From an uncultured Eubacteriales bacterium (GTDB lineage Bacteria > Bacillota > Clostridia > Oscillospirales > Oscillospiraceae), in assembly GCA_900319275.1 (NCBI GenBank), contig ONNS01000012.1:44174-108173 (forward strand): a DNA stretch of 64,000 nucleotides. Direction: 5' to 3'. The notes under the pieces were generated by a model that made no database searches, was not told the origin of the DNA, and saw only the letters and a list, made by a program, of their open reading frames with translations. The position numbers were made by a program, and so were the translations under genes. Each line of letters starts with the position of its first letter. The stretch's first letter is position 1. Shown in pieces: positions 14,884 to 24,704 of the stretch.

Positions 14884-17505
14884 TCAGCCAAGGCTTTCAA
14901 GGCTTGCTTTCAGGTTTTCGATCAACGCCTCGAGCTTGGCCTTTTTCTCGCGCTCGGCGTTGACGACGGCCTCGGGCGCGCGGGTGACGAAGTTCTGGTT
15001 GGAGAGCTTGCCGATCTGGCCCTGCAGCTGCTTTTCGGCGTTGGCCAGCTCGCGACGCACGCGCTCGCGCTCTTTTTCCAGGTCGACGAGCTCGGCCATC
15101 GGCATAAACATGCGGGCATTGTCGGTGACGACCGAGACCATGCCGGCCGTATCTGCAGGGGCTTCGGGCATAACCGCTACGCTGCTGGCGTAGGCCAGCT
15201 TGCAGATATAGTCGGTGCCGGCCTCAAAAGCGGCCTTTTTGTCCGTCGCGATAATCAGATGGGCCTTGCGGGAGGGCGGCACGTTCATCTCGCTGCGGCG
15301 GGCACGGACGGCCTTGATCGCGTCCATGACCATCTCGAAGTTGGTCTCGTCCTCGGGGAAGCTCAGAGCCTCATTGTACTGGGGATAGCTCTGCATCATC
15401 AGCGCATCGCCTTCGTGCGGCAGCGCCTGCCAGATTTCCTCGGTAATGAAGGGCATGAACGGGTGGACGAGCTTCAAAATCTCGGTCAGCACGTACAGCA
15501 GCACCTTCTGGGCCGCAAGCTTGCTTTCGGCGTTGTCGCCGTTGAGGCGGGGCTTCGTGAGCTCGATATACCAGTCGCAGTAGGTGTCCCAGATGAAATC
15601 ATAGATCTTACCGGCCGCAACGCCGAGCTCAAAGCTGTCCATATTGTCGCAGACCTCGCGGATGAGGTCGTTGAGCTTGGAGAGCACCCACTTGTCCTCG
15701 ATCGCCAGCGTCTCGGGCAGCTCGTTCTTCTCGATCGTGAGGTTCATCATCACAAAGCGGCTGGCGTTCCACAGCTTGTTGCAGAAGTTGCGCATGGCCT
15801 CGCACTTTTCGACATAGAAGCGCATGTCGTTTCCGGGCGAGTTGCCGGTGATGAGGTTGAAGCGCAGCGCATCGGCGCCGTATTTGTCCACCATCTCGAG
15901 CGGGTCGATGCCGTTGCCGAGCGACTTGGACATCTTGCGGCCCTGGCTGTCGCGCACAAGTCCGTGGATGAACACCGTCTTGAACGGCTCCTTGCCCATC
16001 TGCTCCATGCCGGAGACGACCATGCGGGCCACCCAGAAGAAGATGATGTCATAGCCGGTGGACATGACCGAGGTCGGGTACCAGTAATTGAGCTCGTCGG
16101 TCTCCTTCGGCCATCCCATCGTCGAGAAGGGCCAGAGGCCGGAGGAAAACCAGGTGTCGAGCACATCCTCCTCGCGGTGGATGTGCTTCGAGCGGCAATT
16201 CTCGCACTCGCAGGCGTCTTCGCGCGAGACCGTAATGTGGCCGCAGTCGTCGCAGTACCAGGCCGGGATCTGGTGGCCCCACCAGAGCTGGCGGGAGATG
16301 CACCAGTCGTGCACGTTTTCCATCCAGTTGAGGTAGATCTTCGTGAAGCGCTCGGGCACAAAGCGGATGCGGCCGTCCTTGACGACCTCGATGGCCTTTT
16401 CGGCCAGGGGCTTCATTTTGACGAACCACTGGGGGCTTGTCAGCGGCTCGACGATCGAACCGCAGCGGTAGCAGCAGCCGACGTTGTGGCTGTATGGCTC
16501 GACCTTGACAAGATAGCCCTGCTCCTCGAGATCGGCCACAATGGCCTTGCGGGCCTCGAAGCGGTCCATGCCGTTATACTTGCCGCCGTTGATGATCTTC
16601 GCATCCTCGTCGATGCACTGGATCTGCTCGAGATTGTGGCGCAGGCCGACCTCGTAGTCATTGGGGTCGTGGCAGGGCGTCATCTTCACAGCGCCGGTGC
16701 CGAAACCGAGTTCGACATAGTCATCCGCGACGATCGGCAGGCGGCGGCCCACCAGCGGCAGAATCGCGTACTTGCCGACGAGATGCGTATAGCGCTCGTC
16801 AGCCGGATTGACGGCCACACCTGTGTCGCCCAGCATGGTCTCGGGCCGGGTCGTGGCGACGGTCAGGAACTCGTCGCTGCCCTCGATGGGGTACTTGATG
16901 TGCCAGAAGCTGCCCGGCACGTCCTTATATTCGACCTCGGCGTCGGACAGGGCCGTGCGGCAGTGCGGGCACCAGTTGATGATCCGGCTGCCGCGGTAAA
17001 TGAGTCCCTTTTCATACATGCTGCAAAAGGCCTCGCGCACGGATTTCGCACAGACCTCGTCCATCGTGAAGCGGCTGCGGCTCCAGTCGCAGCTGACACC
17101 GAGACTCTTCTGCTGTTCAACGATACGGTCGCCGTATTTATCCTTCCAGTCCCAGACGCGCTCAAGGAATTTCTCGCGCCCCAGATCGTAGCGGGTCTTG
17201 CCCTCTTCCTTGCGCAGCACCTCTTCCACCTTGATCTGCGTGGCGATGCCGGCGTGGTCGACACCGGGGATCCACTCGGCCGAGAAGCCCTGCATACGCT
17301 TATAGCGGGTCAGAATATCCTGGATCGTCGCGTCCAGCGCGTGGCCCATGTGCAGCTGGCCGGTCACGTTCGGGGGCGGCATGACGATGGAGAAGGGCTT
17401 TTTATTCGGGTCTATCTCGCCCCGGAAATAGCCTCTCTGCATCCACATGTCGTAGATTTTCTTTTCCACGGACTGTGGTTCATAGACTTTCGGAAGTTCT
17501 TTCAT
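14884..17505 (-). CDS. valS: Valyl-tRNA synthetase
   Basis: An 873-residue class I synthetase. The HIGH motif appears as HMGH (52-55) in [13 protein letters not shown] and the KMSKS motif near residue 523 in [10 protein letters not shown]. The editing domain lies between them and a C-terminal coiled coil ([18 protein letters not shown]) closes the protein. Cysteine pairs (CPHC, CCYRCG, CDDCG, CECENC) suggest zinc binding. The gene is alone in its unit, preceded by a T-box, so it should respond to uncharged tRNA-Val. Confidence 0.98.
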   Translation of the reverse strand: MKELPKVYEPQSVEKKIYDMWMQRGYFRGEIDPNKKPFSIVMPPPNVTGQLHMGHALDATIQDILTRYKRMQGFSAEWIPGVDHAGIATQIKVEEVLRKEEGKTRYDLGREKFLERVWDWKDKYGDRIVEQQKSLGVSCDWSRSRFTMDEVCAKSVREAFCSMYEKGLIYRGSRIINWCPHCRTALSDAEVEYKDVPGSFWHIKYPIEGSDEFLTVATTRPETMLGDTGVAVNPADERYTHLVGKYAILPLVGRRLPIVADDYVELGFGTGAVKMTPCHDPNDYEVGLRHNLEQIQCIDEDAKIINGGKYNGMDRFEARKAIVADLEEQGYLVKVEPYSHNVGCCYRCGSIVEPLTSPQWFVKMKPLAEKAIEVVKDGRIRFVPERFTKIYLNWMENVHDWCISRQLWWGHQIPAWYCDDCGHITVSREDACECENCRSKHIHREEDVLDTWFSSGLWPFSTMGWPKETDELNYWYPTSVMSTGYDIIFFWVARMVVSGMEQMGKEPFKTVFIHGLVRDSQGRKMSKSLGNGIDPLEMVDKYGADALRFNLITGNSPGNDMRFYVEKCEAMRNFCNKLWNASRFVMMNLTIEKNELPETLAIEDKWVLSKLNDLIREVCDNMDSFELGVAAGKIYDFIWDTYCDWYIELTKPRLNGDNAESKLAAQKVLLYVLTEILKLVHPFMPFITEEIWQALPHEGDALMMQSYPQYNEALSFPEDETNFEMVMDAIKAVRARRSEMNVPPSRKAHLIIATDKKAAFEAGTDYICKLAYASSVAVMPEAPADTAGMVSVVTDNARMFMPMAELVDLEKERERVRRELANAEKQLQGQIGKLSNQNFVTRAPEAVVNAEREKKAKLEALIENLKASLESLG

Positions 17506-17527
17506 GTCATTACTCCTTACTGAAAAA

Positions 17528-17757
17528 TGAAAAAGCCCTGAGGAATCCCTCAGGGCGATGCTTTACCGCTGTACCACCTGAATTCCGCAGCAAGGCCGCG
17601 GCACTCACGATCCGATAACGGGGATCACACGCCGACGCTACATCTCTTCACGCCAAATGCTCCCGGCCGACCTTCCGACTGCCCGGGTGAAAGCTTCCAC
17701 CAGCCGCTTTCTCTCTCTGCCCCGGAAACAGGCGTACTCCTGCCGTTCTCTGCGATG
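17528..17757 (-). promoter_or_regulatory. T-box riboswitch controlling valS
   Basis: On the minus strand the leader shows a stem I segment with the apical GGTGGAAGC...CACC element (about 17710-17685), a GTC triplet in GGAAGGTCG (17671-17669) that is the best candidate valine specifier, a T-box sequence GGTGGTACAGCGG (17579-17567) and a 9-10-bp terminator stem (17534-17556) followed by TTTTTC. The antiterminator half can pair with the T-box bulge region. The T-box is slightly off the common GGTGGNACCGCG form. Confidence 0.9.
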
Positions 17758-17762
17758 CGTGT

Positions 17763-17791
17763 ATTATACCCGCCCGGTAAACGCTTGTCAA
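17763..17791 (-). promoter_or_regulatory. valS promoter
   Basis: Perfect TTGACA (17791-17786) and TATAAT (17768-17763) on the minus strand with a 17-base spacer, immediately before the T-box leader. Confidence 0.92.
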
Positions 17792-17793
17792 GC

Positions 17794-17822
17794 TTTACAG
17801 GGCGGGATTTTGGGGATATAAT
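17794..17822 (+). promoter_or_regulatory. Promoter of the glycosyltransferase gene
   Basis: TTTACA (17794-17799) and TATAAT (17817-17822) with a 17-base spacer, back-to-back with the valS promoter. Confidence 0.75.
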
Positions 17823-17846
17823 GACAAAAACAACGGTTGAAAGTCG

Positions 17847-19373
17847 GTGGTAAGCTTGACTGTTTCAAAACCGAATCTGAGCCGCATGGCTCCGTGGCTG
17901 CTATTTCTGCTGGGGCTGCTGGCCAGAGTGTGGCTCTTCGGCGAGGTGCCGGGCGGGTTAAACCAGGACGAGGCCTTTGCCGGCTACGAAGCCTGGAGTC
18001 TGCTGCACGGCGGTATGGACACGGCCGGATATCACTTCCCGGTCTATCTGACAGCCTGGGGCAGCGGCATGAACGCGCTGGAGAGCTATCTGATGATCCC
18101 CTTTATCGCTCTCTTCGGTCTGAAGCCCTGGGTGATCCGGCTGCCGCAGCTTGTTGTGGCACTGCTGAGTCTGTGGTGCGTGTATCTGCTGGGGCGTCGG
18201 CTCTGGGGCGAGCGGGCCGGGCTCATCTGTCTGCTGTTGGCGGCACTGTGCCCTTGGCATGTTCTGCTCAGCCGCTGGGGGCTCGAATCCAACCTTGCAC
18301 CGGGTTTTCTGCTGTTCGCCCTGTATTTCTTCCTGCGGGGGCTGGACGATGCGCGCTGGTATCCCCTATCGGCGCTCTTTTACGGGCTGAGTCTCTACGC
18401 CTATGCGACGATCTGGCCCTTTGTGCCGCTGATTTTGCTGATCGAGAGCACGGCTGCGCTTCTTTGGAAAAAGCTGCGTTTCGACTGGTGGATGCTGTTA
18501 TCGGGTGTGATACTCGCTCTTCTGGCCGCGCCGCTGCTGCTGTTTCTGGCCGTCAACATGGGCTATATGGCGGAGATACACACGCCCTTCTTCTCTGTGC
18601 CGAAGCTGCTGTATTTCCGCTCGGGGGAAATGTCACTGCAAGCGATCCCGGAGAACTTGCAAAACCTGCTGCATATCCTCGTCACACAGTCGGACGGTCT
18701 GCCGTGGAATACAGCAGGAAAATTTGGTCTGCTCTACCCGATCACGCTGCCGTTTTCGCTGCTGGGGCTGGTTATCTGTCTATCGAAGTCCCAAAAAAAG
18801 CCTGAGAACGTGCTGGTTTTTGCGAACCTTCTGGCCGCCTTGCTGTTGGGACTGCTGATCAAAGTAAACGTCAATCGGGTAAACATCCTGTTTTTCCCTC
18901 TGATCCTGCTCGCCGCGCGCGGTCTCGACTGGCTGTGCGGCCGATGGAAGCCGCTGCTCGGCGCGGTGCTGGCGGTATATCTCCTGTTTTTCAGCTTCTT
19001 TGAAGCTTACTATTTTACAGACTACCGCCGCACGATGGACTATAACTTCGGCGAAGGACTGGAGGAAGCGCTCGCGGCTGTTCCGGACGACGGAAGTATT
19101 GTCCATATCAGCGACACCGTGAAATATCCCCGCGTACTGTTTTACACACAGACGCCAACCGAACGTTTTCGCGAGTCGGTCATCTACAAACACTATCCCG
19201 CCGCGTATCTCGATGCAGTGAGCTTCGATCGCTGGCGCTTCGGCATCGAAGCGCAGTATCTCGATTCCTCATCGGTTTATATTTTATCCCCCTGGGACGA
19301 CAGCACGATATTTCGTGAAGCAGGCTTTTCGCTCACGCGCTATGGAATCTATACCGTTGCAGAAATGCCATAA
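17847..19373 (+). CDS. PMT/ArnT-like membrane glycosyltransferase (GT39/GT83 type)
   Basis: A roughly 508-residue polytopic membrane protein with about ten hydrophobic segments in its first 380 residues and a soluble C-terminal part. The first extracytoplasmic loop has NQDEAFAGYEAW, the acidic DE motif typical of polyprenyl-phosphate-dependent GT-C transferases. Such enzymes move a sugar from a lipid carrier to a surface acceptor outside the membrane; donor and acceptor are not evident. The start is uncertain: GTG at 17847 opens the frame with only a weak binding site; TTG at 17853 or ATG at 17886 are alternatives. It is a single gene with its own promoter and terminator. Confidence 0.8.
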   Translation: MVSLTVSKPNLSRMAPWLLFLLGLLARVWLFGEVPGGLNQDEAFAGYEAWSLLHGGMDTAGYHFPVYLTAWGSGMNALESYLMIPFIALFGLKPWVIRLPQLVVALLSLWCVYLLGRRLWGERAGLICLLLAALCPWHVLLSRWGLESNLAPGFLLFALYFFLRGLDDARWYPLSALFYGLSLYAYATIWPFVPLILLIESTAALLWKKLRFDWWMLLSGVILALLAAPLLLFLAVNMGYMAEIHTPFFSVPKLLYFRSGEMSLQAIPENLQNLLHILVTQSDGLPWNTAGKFGLLYPITLPFSLLGLVICLSKSQKKPENVLVFANLLAALLLGLLIKVNVNRVNILFFPLILLAARGLDWLCGRWKPLLGAVLAVYLLFFSFFEAYYFTDYRRTMDYNFGEGLEEALAAVPDDGSIVHISDTVKYPRVLFYTQTPTERFRESVIYKHYPAAYLDAVSFDRWRFGIEAQYLDSSSVYILSPWDDSTIFREAGFSLTRYGIYTVAEMP

Positions 19374-19422
19374 TACCGATCTTCAATAAAACAATTGTAA
19401 TTGAAGAATCGTATAAAAAGCA

Positions 19423-19461
19423 ACAGAGAACATCCTTTTTCCGATGTTCTCTGTATTTTTT
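19423..19461 (+). terminator. Terminator of the glycosyltransferase gene
   Basis: 12-bp perfect stem (19423-19434 with 19443-19454) followed by ATTTTTTT. A smaller 7-bp inverted repeat lies just upstream at 19381-19406. Confidence 0.9.
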
Positions 19462-19528
19462 TCTGCGTTTTACAAGTTGTATTACAATATTACAGTTCGT
19501 AATATTGCGAATATGAAGCAGACTTGCA

Positions 19529-20344
19529 TTATTTCTTTCCAGCCAGATAATCGACGGCGCTGAGCGCGGCGATGTTGCCCTCGCCCGCGGCCTTCGCGAG
19601 CTGATAGGGCTTGCCGGTGCAGTCGCCGGCGGCAAAGACGCCGGGGACCGTGGTGGCCATGTGCCTGTCGACCACAATGCCGCCCTGCTCGTACTCAAGC
19701 CCCGGCACCAGCCGTGTGACCGAAACCGTATCCTTGATGATAAAGATACCGTCGACCTTATAGGACTCGCCCTTGAAGGTGACTGTGTCGGCTTTCAGGC
19801 CGCCGCTGATCTCATACTTGCCGTTTTGCTGCAGACGGATGACCTGGCAGCCGATGCCCTCGAGAAAATCGGCATCCTCTATGGCCTCATGTCCGTTGCC
19901 GATCACAGCTACAGTCTTGCCGCGGTAGAGCATACCGTCGCAGGTTGCGCAGTAGCTGACGCCGCGGCCGATATACTCTCCCTCGCCGGGATAAAGGTTT
20001 TCCCGGGTAATACCGGCGGCGATGATCAGACTGCGGGCCTGATAGAAGTCGTTGCCGACGGCCACACCGAATACATCGTCCATCGGCATCACGTTCAGGG
20101 CGCGGCCCTCGATCACATCGGTGGCATTCTCACGGATCTGCCGATCAAAAAGTTCGCTGAGCTCCTTCCCGCTGATCGGATCCACGCCGGGATAGTTGGT
20201 GATGCACTCGGCCTTATAGAGGCTCGTGGTCTCGACCGGGTTACACACGACAGCCGTGGTTTTGCCGCGGTTTTTGGCCGTCAGCACGGCGGAAGCGGCG
20301 GCCGCTCCCCCGCCGATGATCAGAATATCATAGACATCAAGCAT
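19529..20344 (-). CDS. Thioredoxin-reductase-like flavoprotein without NADPH motif
   Basis: A 271-residue protein with an N-terminal FAD dinucleotide site (DILIIGGGAAAASA), the ITNYPG segment, the redox-active SYCATCDG cysteine pair and the C-terminal GDCTG FAD motif. It is about 40 residues shorter than NADPH thioredoxin reductases; the loss is in the pyridine nucleotide domain. The GNGHEA nucleotide fold remains, but the HRRxxxRA motif that reads the NADPH phosphate is replaced by RLQQNGKYE. It may take electrons from another donor such as ferredoxin, or act on another disulfide. No thioredoxin gene is adjacent. Good AAGGAG site. Confidence 0.8.
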   Translation of the reverse strand: MLDVYDILIIGGGAAAASAVLTAKNRGKTTAVVCNPVETTSLYKAECITNYPGVDPISGKELSELFDRQIRENATDVIEGRALNVMPMDDVFGVAVGNDFYQARSLIIAAGITRENLYPGEGEYIGRGVSYCATCDGMLYRGKTVAVIGNGHEAIEDADFLEGIGCQVIRLQQNGKYEISGGLKADTVTFKGESYKVDGIFIIKDTVSVTRLVPGLEYEQGGIVVDRHMATTVPGVFAAGDCTGKPYQLAKAAGEGNIAALSAVDYLAGKK

Positions 20345-20378
20345 AATGATAACTCCTTTTTTCTTTTAGTTTTATACG

Positions 20379-20407
20379 ATTATAATTGGCACAATCGATT
20401 TTGACAA
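20379..20407 (-). promoter_or_regulatory. Promoter of the thioredoxin-reductase-like gene
   Basis: On the minus strand TTGTCA (20407-20402) and TATAAT (20384-20379), spacer 17 bases, about 35 bases before the ATG. Confidence 0.8.
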
Positions 20408-20427
20408 GAGAAATTTCACGCTTCTTA

Positions 20428-20456
20428 TTGTATTTTACCGTTTCTTCATATATAAT
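20428..20456 (+). promoter_or_regulatory. glnS promoter
   Basis: TTGTAT (20428-20433) and TATAAT (20451-20456) with a 17-base spacer, divergent from the promoter of the flavoprotein gene. The leader is about 60 bases and shows no T-box. Confidence 0.7.
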
Positions 20457-20524
20457 ACGCCTGTTAATACTGCTGTCATATCCAGCTTGTGACAATCATG
20501 ATAGCTGTTCAAGGAGAATATAGC

Positions 20525-22207
20525 ATGGAAGAGACCAGAAATTTTATTGAAGCCTTTGTCAAAGAGGACCTGTCCGAGGGGAACCGCTGCTACGGCATGC
20601 AGATCCATACCCGTTTCCCGCCCGAGCCCAACGGCTATCTGCACATCGGTCACTGCAAGGCGCTGACGATCGACTTCAGCACAGCCGAGCACTTCGGCGG
20701 CATCTGCAATCTGCGTTTTGACGATACAAACCCCGCCAAGGAGGATACCGAGTACGTCAACGCCATTCAGGAGGACATCCACTGGCTGGGCTTCGACTGG
20801 GGCGATCGCCTGTTCTACGGCTCGGACTATTTCGAGAAAACCTATGAATATGCCATCGAGCTCATCAAGAAAGGGCTGGCCTACGTCTGCGAACTGACGC
20901 CGGAGCAGTTCAAAGAGTACCGCGGCGATACGACACACCCCGCGATCTCCCCCTGGCGCGACCGGCCGATCGAAGAAAACCTCGATCTCTTTAAGCGCAT
21001 GCGCGCCGGTGAGTTCCCCGAGGGCAAGTACACGCTGCGCGCCAAGATCGATCTCGAGAGCGGAAACTTCAACATGCGCGACCCGGTGCTCTACCGCATC
21101 CGCTATATCAATCACCACCGTCAGGGCAGCAAGTGGTGCATCTTCCCGATGTACGACTTCGCCCATCCGATCCAGGACGCGCTGGAGGGGATCACGCACT
21201 CCCTCTGCTCGCTGGAGTACGAGGCGCACCGCCCCCTGTACGACTGGGTGGTATCGAACGTTTCGATCCCCGGCATCAAGCCCCGGCAGATCGAGTTTGC
21301 CCGTCTCGGCATCAATTATACCGTCATGTCCAAGCGCAAGCTGCGCCAGCTGGTCGAGGAAGGACGCGTCACCGGTTGGGACGATCCCCGTATGCCGACG
21401 CTCTGCGGCCTGCGCCGCCGCGGCTATACCTCGGCTTCCATCCGCGAGTTCTGCGAGCGCATCGGCGTGAGCAAGGTCGACTCCACGGTCGACTGGGCCC
21501 TGCTTGAAAGCTGCCTGCGTGACGATCTGAACGCCCACGCCAAGCGCGTGATGGCTGTTCTCCACCCCGTCAAGCTGACTGTTACGAACTATCCCGAGGG
21601 GCAGAGCGAACTGCTGGAGATCGAAAACAATCCTCTCGATCCCGAAGCAGGTACGCGCCAGGTCTCCTTCTCCCGCCATCTGTGGATCGAAGAGGACGAC
21701 TTCATGGAGGTCCCCGCGCCGAAATACAAGCGCCTGCATCCCGGCTACGAGGTGCGTCTCAAGGGCGCCTATCTGGTCACCTGCACAGGCTGCGCGAAGG
21801 ACGAGAACGGCCGCGTAACCGAGATCTTCTGCGAGTACGACCCGCAGAGCCGCGGCGGCGATCCCGCCGACGGGCGCAAGGTCAAGGGCGCCACGATCCA
21901 CTGGGTCGACGCGGACAACTGCGCCGACGCCGAGGTCCGGCTGTACGACTATCTCTTCGCCGATCCCGAGCCAGACGGCCCCGACAAGAACTTCCTCGAC
22001 TGCCTGAACCCCAACAGCCTTGAGATCCTCGAGGACTGCAAGGTCGAGCGCAGTCTGGCCGAAGCGCCGATGCCCGAGCGCACCAAGAACGCCGAGGGCT
22101 TCCAGTTCATGCGTCAGGGCTATTTTGTCCTTGATAACCGCGATGCAACGCCGGAGCACCTGGTGTTCAACCGCGCCGTTGCTCTGAAAGACAGCTTCAA
22201 AAAGTAA
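20525..22207 (+). CDS. glnS: Glutaminyl-tRNA synthetase
   Basis: A 560-residue class I synthetase with the HIGH motif at 40-43 ([12 protein letters not shown]) and MSKRKL, the KMSKS equivalent, near residue 268. The bacterial GlnRS signatures ([32 protein letters not shown]) distinguish it from GluRS. It charges tRNA-Gln directly. The start at 20525 has AAGGAGAA at proper spacing; upstream in-frame codons lack one. A cysteine pair in the C-terminal barrel (CTGCAKD) may bind metal. Confidence 0.97.
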   Translation: MEETRNFIEAFVKEDLSEGNRCYGMQIHTRFPPEPNGYLHIGHCKALTIDFSTAEHFGGICNLRFDDTNPAKEDTEYVNAIQEDIHWLGFDWGDRLFYGSDYFEKTYEYAIELIKKGLAYVCELTPEQFKEYRGDTTHPAISPWRDRPIEENLDLFKRMRAGEFPEGKYTLRAKIDLESGNFNMRDPVLYRIRYINHHRQGSKWCIFPMYDFAHPIQDALEGITHSLCSLEYEAHRPLYDWVVSNVSIPGIKPRQIEFARLGINYTVMSKRKLRQLVEEGRVTGWDDPRMPTLCGLRRRGYTSASIREFCERIGVSKVDSTVDWALLESCLRDDLNAHAKRVMAVLHPVKLTVTNYPEGQSELLEIENNPLDPEAGTRQVSFSRHLWIEEDDFMEVPAPKYKRLHPGYEVRLKGAYLVTCTGCAKDENGRVTEIFCEYDPQSRGGDPADGRKVKGATIHWVDADNCADAEVRLYDYLFADPEPDGPDKNFLDCLNPNSLEILEDCKVERSLAEAPMPERTKNAEGFQFMRQGYFVLDNRDATPEHLVFNRAVALKDSFKK

Positions 22208-22218
22208 GAGCCGAACAG

Positions 22219-22257
22219 AAAACCTCCCAGTCTACCCATTGACCGGGAGGTTTTCTT
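22219..22257 (+). terminator. glnS terminator
   Basis: Stem AAAACCTCCC (22219-22228) with GGGAGGTTTT (22245-22254), extended by GTC/GAC inside, then TTTTC. Confidence 0.85.
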
Positions 22258-22297
22258 GACGATAAATCGATTATAGACAGAAAGGTGAGGAACTCCT

Positions 22298-22504
22298 TTG
22301 CAGCCCATCAACCCCGCCGTGCGCCAGGCCATCGAGCGCTATATCAGTTATCACTGGGGCAACGCGATCATTTTAGACCTTGTGCGCTTTCGCTTCAACA
22401 TGAAGCTCAAGAGCAAATGCATCGACAGCATTCGCACAGGAACTCCCTGCACCAAAAAGTGTCGCGAAACCTGTGTACTCAAGGATGACCCTTATCTAAG
22501 CTAA
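22298..22504 (+). CDS. Small Cys-rich protein of unknown function
   Basis: A 68-residue protein starting at TTG behind GGTGAGG (seven bases upstream). It is rich in basic residues and ends with four cysteines (CIDS...CTKKCRETC) that could bind a metal. I do not recognise the family. It lies between the glnS terminator and its own terminator, with no clear promoter in the short gap, so it may be expressed by read-through. The well-placed binding site and the hairpin after the stop argue that it is real. Confidence 0.6.
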   Translation: MQPINPAVRQAIERYISYHWGNAIILDLVRFRFNMKLKSKCIDSIRTGTPCTKKCRETCVLKDDPYLS

Positions 22505-22507
22505 AAA

Positions 22508-22551
22508 AGCGGAGTCGGTTCCCGCCATCGAAACCGGCTCCGTTCTCTTTT
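22508..22551 (+). terminator. Terminator after the small Cys-rich gene
   Basis: Stem GGAGTCGGTT (22511-22520) with AACCGGCTCC (22532-22541), one G-T pair, followed by a T-rich run to 22552. It may also stop the converging pncB transcript. Confidence 0.7.
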
Positions 22552-23996
22552 TACTGATTCTTTGCCAGCAGCTCCATCTTCATCTCGTAATAGCTCGGGC
22601 TCATATCGAGATAGTGGGCATGCGGGTTCTGGAAGCGCTGTTCCTCAACCCATACCTCACGGGAAAGCTGCTGCCGCACACGCGCTGCAATATCGGAAAG
22701 CTTTTCGGGCGCATAGCAGCGCTCACCGTTTTTAACTGCCGGAAACTGCATCTTTTTCGCCGTGCAGTTTTCCAGATACAGCTGCTTCCAGGGGCGGATC
22801 GGGTCGATAAACCGGTAAGGCTTCTCAAGGTCAAGCTCCTCGCCGGCTATTGTGATCAGATCGGCAACCGCCGTCCCTTGATCGTTATAGATGCGATAGA
22901 CATCCTTCAAACCGGGATTCGTGGTCTTTTCCACCGTGTCAGAGATCTTGATACGCGGCTCCCAATGCTCGCCGCGCTGTACCGCGCAGAGCTTGTAGAC
23001 TCCGCCAAAGACAGGCTCGGACCGGGCGGTGATCATCCGCTCACCGACGCCGAAGGCGTCTACCTGCCCGCCCTGGGCCAGGATCGACTGGATCGTGTAC
23101 TCGTCCAGACTGTTGGATATGATGATCTTCGCATCGGTAAATCCAGCCTCGTCCAGCATGATGCGGGCCTTTTTGGTGAGATAGGCAAGATCGCCGCTGT
23201 CGATACGGATACCATAGCTTCTCGACCGGATTCCCTGCTGCTGCATCTCCCGGAAGACCTGGATCGCATGGGGCACACCGGAATTGAGCACGTCGTAAGT
23301 ATCGACCAGCAGGATGCAATTGTGCGGATAGCAGCCCGCGAAGCGGCGAAAAGCCGTCAATTCATCCTCAAACAGCATGACCCAGCTGTGGGCCATGGTG
23401 CCCGAAACCGGGATATCAAAGCGCTGACCGGCCAGCACTGTGGCCGTGCCTTTGACGCCGCCGATGATGCAGGCGCGGGCACCGTAGACCGCGGCATCGT
23501 TGTTATGGGCGCGGCGCGCACCGAAATCCGAGACGGCGCGGCCGTCAGCCGCACGGACAATACGCTGGGCTTTGGTCGCGATCAGGCTCTGGTGGTTGAA
23601 CTGCGCAAGAATTTCGGTTTCTACCAGCTGCGCCTCGGTGATATCGGCGACAACGGTAATGATCGGCTCGTTCGGGTAAATAATGCTGCCCTCGGGAAAG
23701 GCATAGACATCGCCGTGGAAACGGAAGTTTTCGAGATAATGCAGAAAGCGCTCGTCAAACTGGCCAAGGGAACGGAGATATTCCACATCCTCCGCCGAAA
23801 AATTCATATTGACAAGATAATCGACAATCTGTTCCAGGCCCGCAAAGATGGCAAAGCCGCCCTCGTCGGGATTGCGGCGATAGAAAACGTCAAAAGCAAC
23901 TTTTGTTCCCTGGCACTCCGGGTCCAGGAAATAGCCGTTGGCCATGGTAAGCTCGTAGAGATCCATCATCATGGCCGGGTTATTGGTTTCACGCAT
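22551..23996 (-). CDS. pncB: Nicotinate phosphoribosyltransferase
   Basis: A 481-residue enzyme with family motifs: DLYELTMANGY at the N terminus, FGARRAHNNDAA, GTMAHSWV (the segment with the active-site histidine), and GIRIDSGDLAYLTKKAR for phosphoribosyl binding. It makes nicotinate mononucleotide from nicotinate and PRPP with ATP, the committed step of the Preiss-Handler pathway. It starts 12 bases after the pncA stop with GGAGGGG, so the two steps from nicotinamide to NaMN are made together. Confidence 0.95.
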   Translation of the reverse strand: MRETNNPAMMMDLYELTMANGYFLDPECQGTKVAFDVFYRRNPDEGGFAIFAGLEQIVDYLVNMNFSAEDVEYLRSLGQFDERFLHYLENFRFHGDVYAFPEGSIIYPNEPIITVVADITEAQLVETEILAQFNHQSLIATKAQRIVRAADGRAVSDFGARRAHNNDAAVYGARACIIGGVKGTATVLAGQRFDIPVSGTMAHSWVMLFEDELTAFRRFAGCYPHNCILLVDTYDVLNSGVPHAIQVFREMQQQGIRSRSYGIRIDSGDLAYLTKKARIMLDEAGFTDAKIIISNSLDEYTIQSILAQGGQVDAFGVGERMITARSEPVFGGVYKLCAVQRGEHWEPRIKISDTVEKTTNPGLKDVYRIYNDQGTAVADLITIAGEELDLEKPYRFIDPIRPWKQLYLENCTAKKMQFPAVKNGERCYAPEKLSDIAARVRQQLSREVWVEEQRFQNPHAHYLDMSPSYYEMKMELLAKNQ

Positions 23997-24008
23997 GCTC
24001 TCCCCTCC

Positions 24009-24554
24009 TTACCGGACAACGATCTGGCAGCTGCGCATGGTCTCAAGAGCGGCCTCGTGTTTGGCAGGCGTCACACCGGCACAGCAGGCGGAATCGACGA
24101 TCATGTCGGCCTCGTAGTACACGGCCTTAAGAAGCAGCGCGTTGGAGACAACACAGATATCGGTGCACAGGCCGATCAGCTCGATCGTCAGTCCGGCCCC
24201 GGGCGCCTCCACGCCGGTAAGCTTATGAACGGTCTCCGGCAAATCAACGCTGCCAAAGCTCGGTTTAATCAAGCGCGGTGAATCGGACAGCGCATCGGCG
24301 ACCGCGGCATTCAGCTGCCAGCCGTCCGTGCCCTCGAGACAGTGCTCGACCGGAAGGAAGCGGCCCTCGCGTGTCTGCAGATAGTTCGCCCCATGGGTAT
24401 CGAGCGTGGCGAGCACCGGGATGCCGGCGGCTCTGGCCGAACGGATCTTCTCGACGACAGCGGGGACGATGCTGACGGCCTCGCTGCTTCCGAGCGCTCC
24501 GTCAACAAAATCCTTCTGCATATCGACAACGATCAGAATATGCTTGCTGTTCAT
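24009..24554 (-). CDS. pncA: Nicotinamidase
   Basis: A 181-residue isochorismatase-fold hydrolase. The catalytic triad is D11 (VVDMQKDF), K97 (LIKPSF) and C134 (CTDICV); the metal-binding side is DTHGANY (52-58) and H71. It deamidates nicotinamide to nicotinate, feeding PncB. The ATG at 24554 is chosen over a GTG at 24563 because it gives the family-type start and keeps the AAGGAG site upstream. First gene of a two-gene NAD salvage operon. Confidence 0.94.
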   Translation of the reverse strand: MNSKHILIVVDMQKDFVDGALGSSEAVSIVPAVVEKIRSARAAGIPVLATLDTHGANYLQTREGRFLPVEHCLEGTDGWQLNAAVADALSDSPRLIKPSFGSVDLPETVHKLTGVEAPGAGLTIELIGLCTDICVVSNALLLKAVYYEADMIVDSACCAGVTPAKHEAALETMRSCQIVVR

Positions 24555-24607
24555 GACGCACACTCCTTTTCCTCTTACAGCTCGTTATGCTGCCTTCTAT
24601 ATCTTGT

Positions 24608-24636
24608 ATTATACCCTCAGTGAACAAATAACGCAA
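24608..24636 (-). promoter_or_regulatory. pncA-pncB promoter
   Basis: On the minus strand TTGCGT (24636-24631) and TATAAT (24613-24608), spacer 17 bases. Confidence 0.7.
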
Positions 24637-24649
24637 TGTACAGATCGTA

Positions 24650-24685
24650 AAAAACGAGACCGCGAAAAAGCGCGATCTCGTTTTT
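24650..24685 (-). terminator. Terminator of the ispH-rpsA operon
   Basis: Stem AAAAACGAGA + CGCG (24650-24664) with CGCG + TCTCGTTTTT (24671-24685), one internal mismatch; a T-run follows on the minus strand. It closes the long operon that begins at 33728. Confidence 0.9.
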
Positions 24686-24704
24686 GTTGTATAAAGGATA
24701 CAGA

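Noticed and set aside
14845-17523. 892-residue plus-strand open frame opposite valS
   Set aside because: Mirror of the synthetase gene; composition is that of a reversed GC-rich gene and it has no binding site.
20435-22159. 574-residue minus-strand frame opposite glnS
   Set aside because: Shadow of glnS; no family features.
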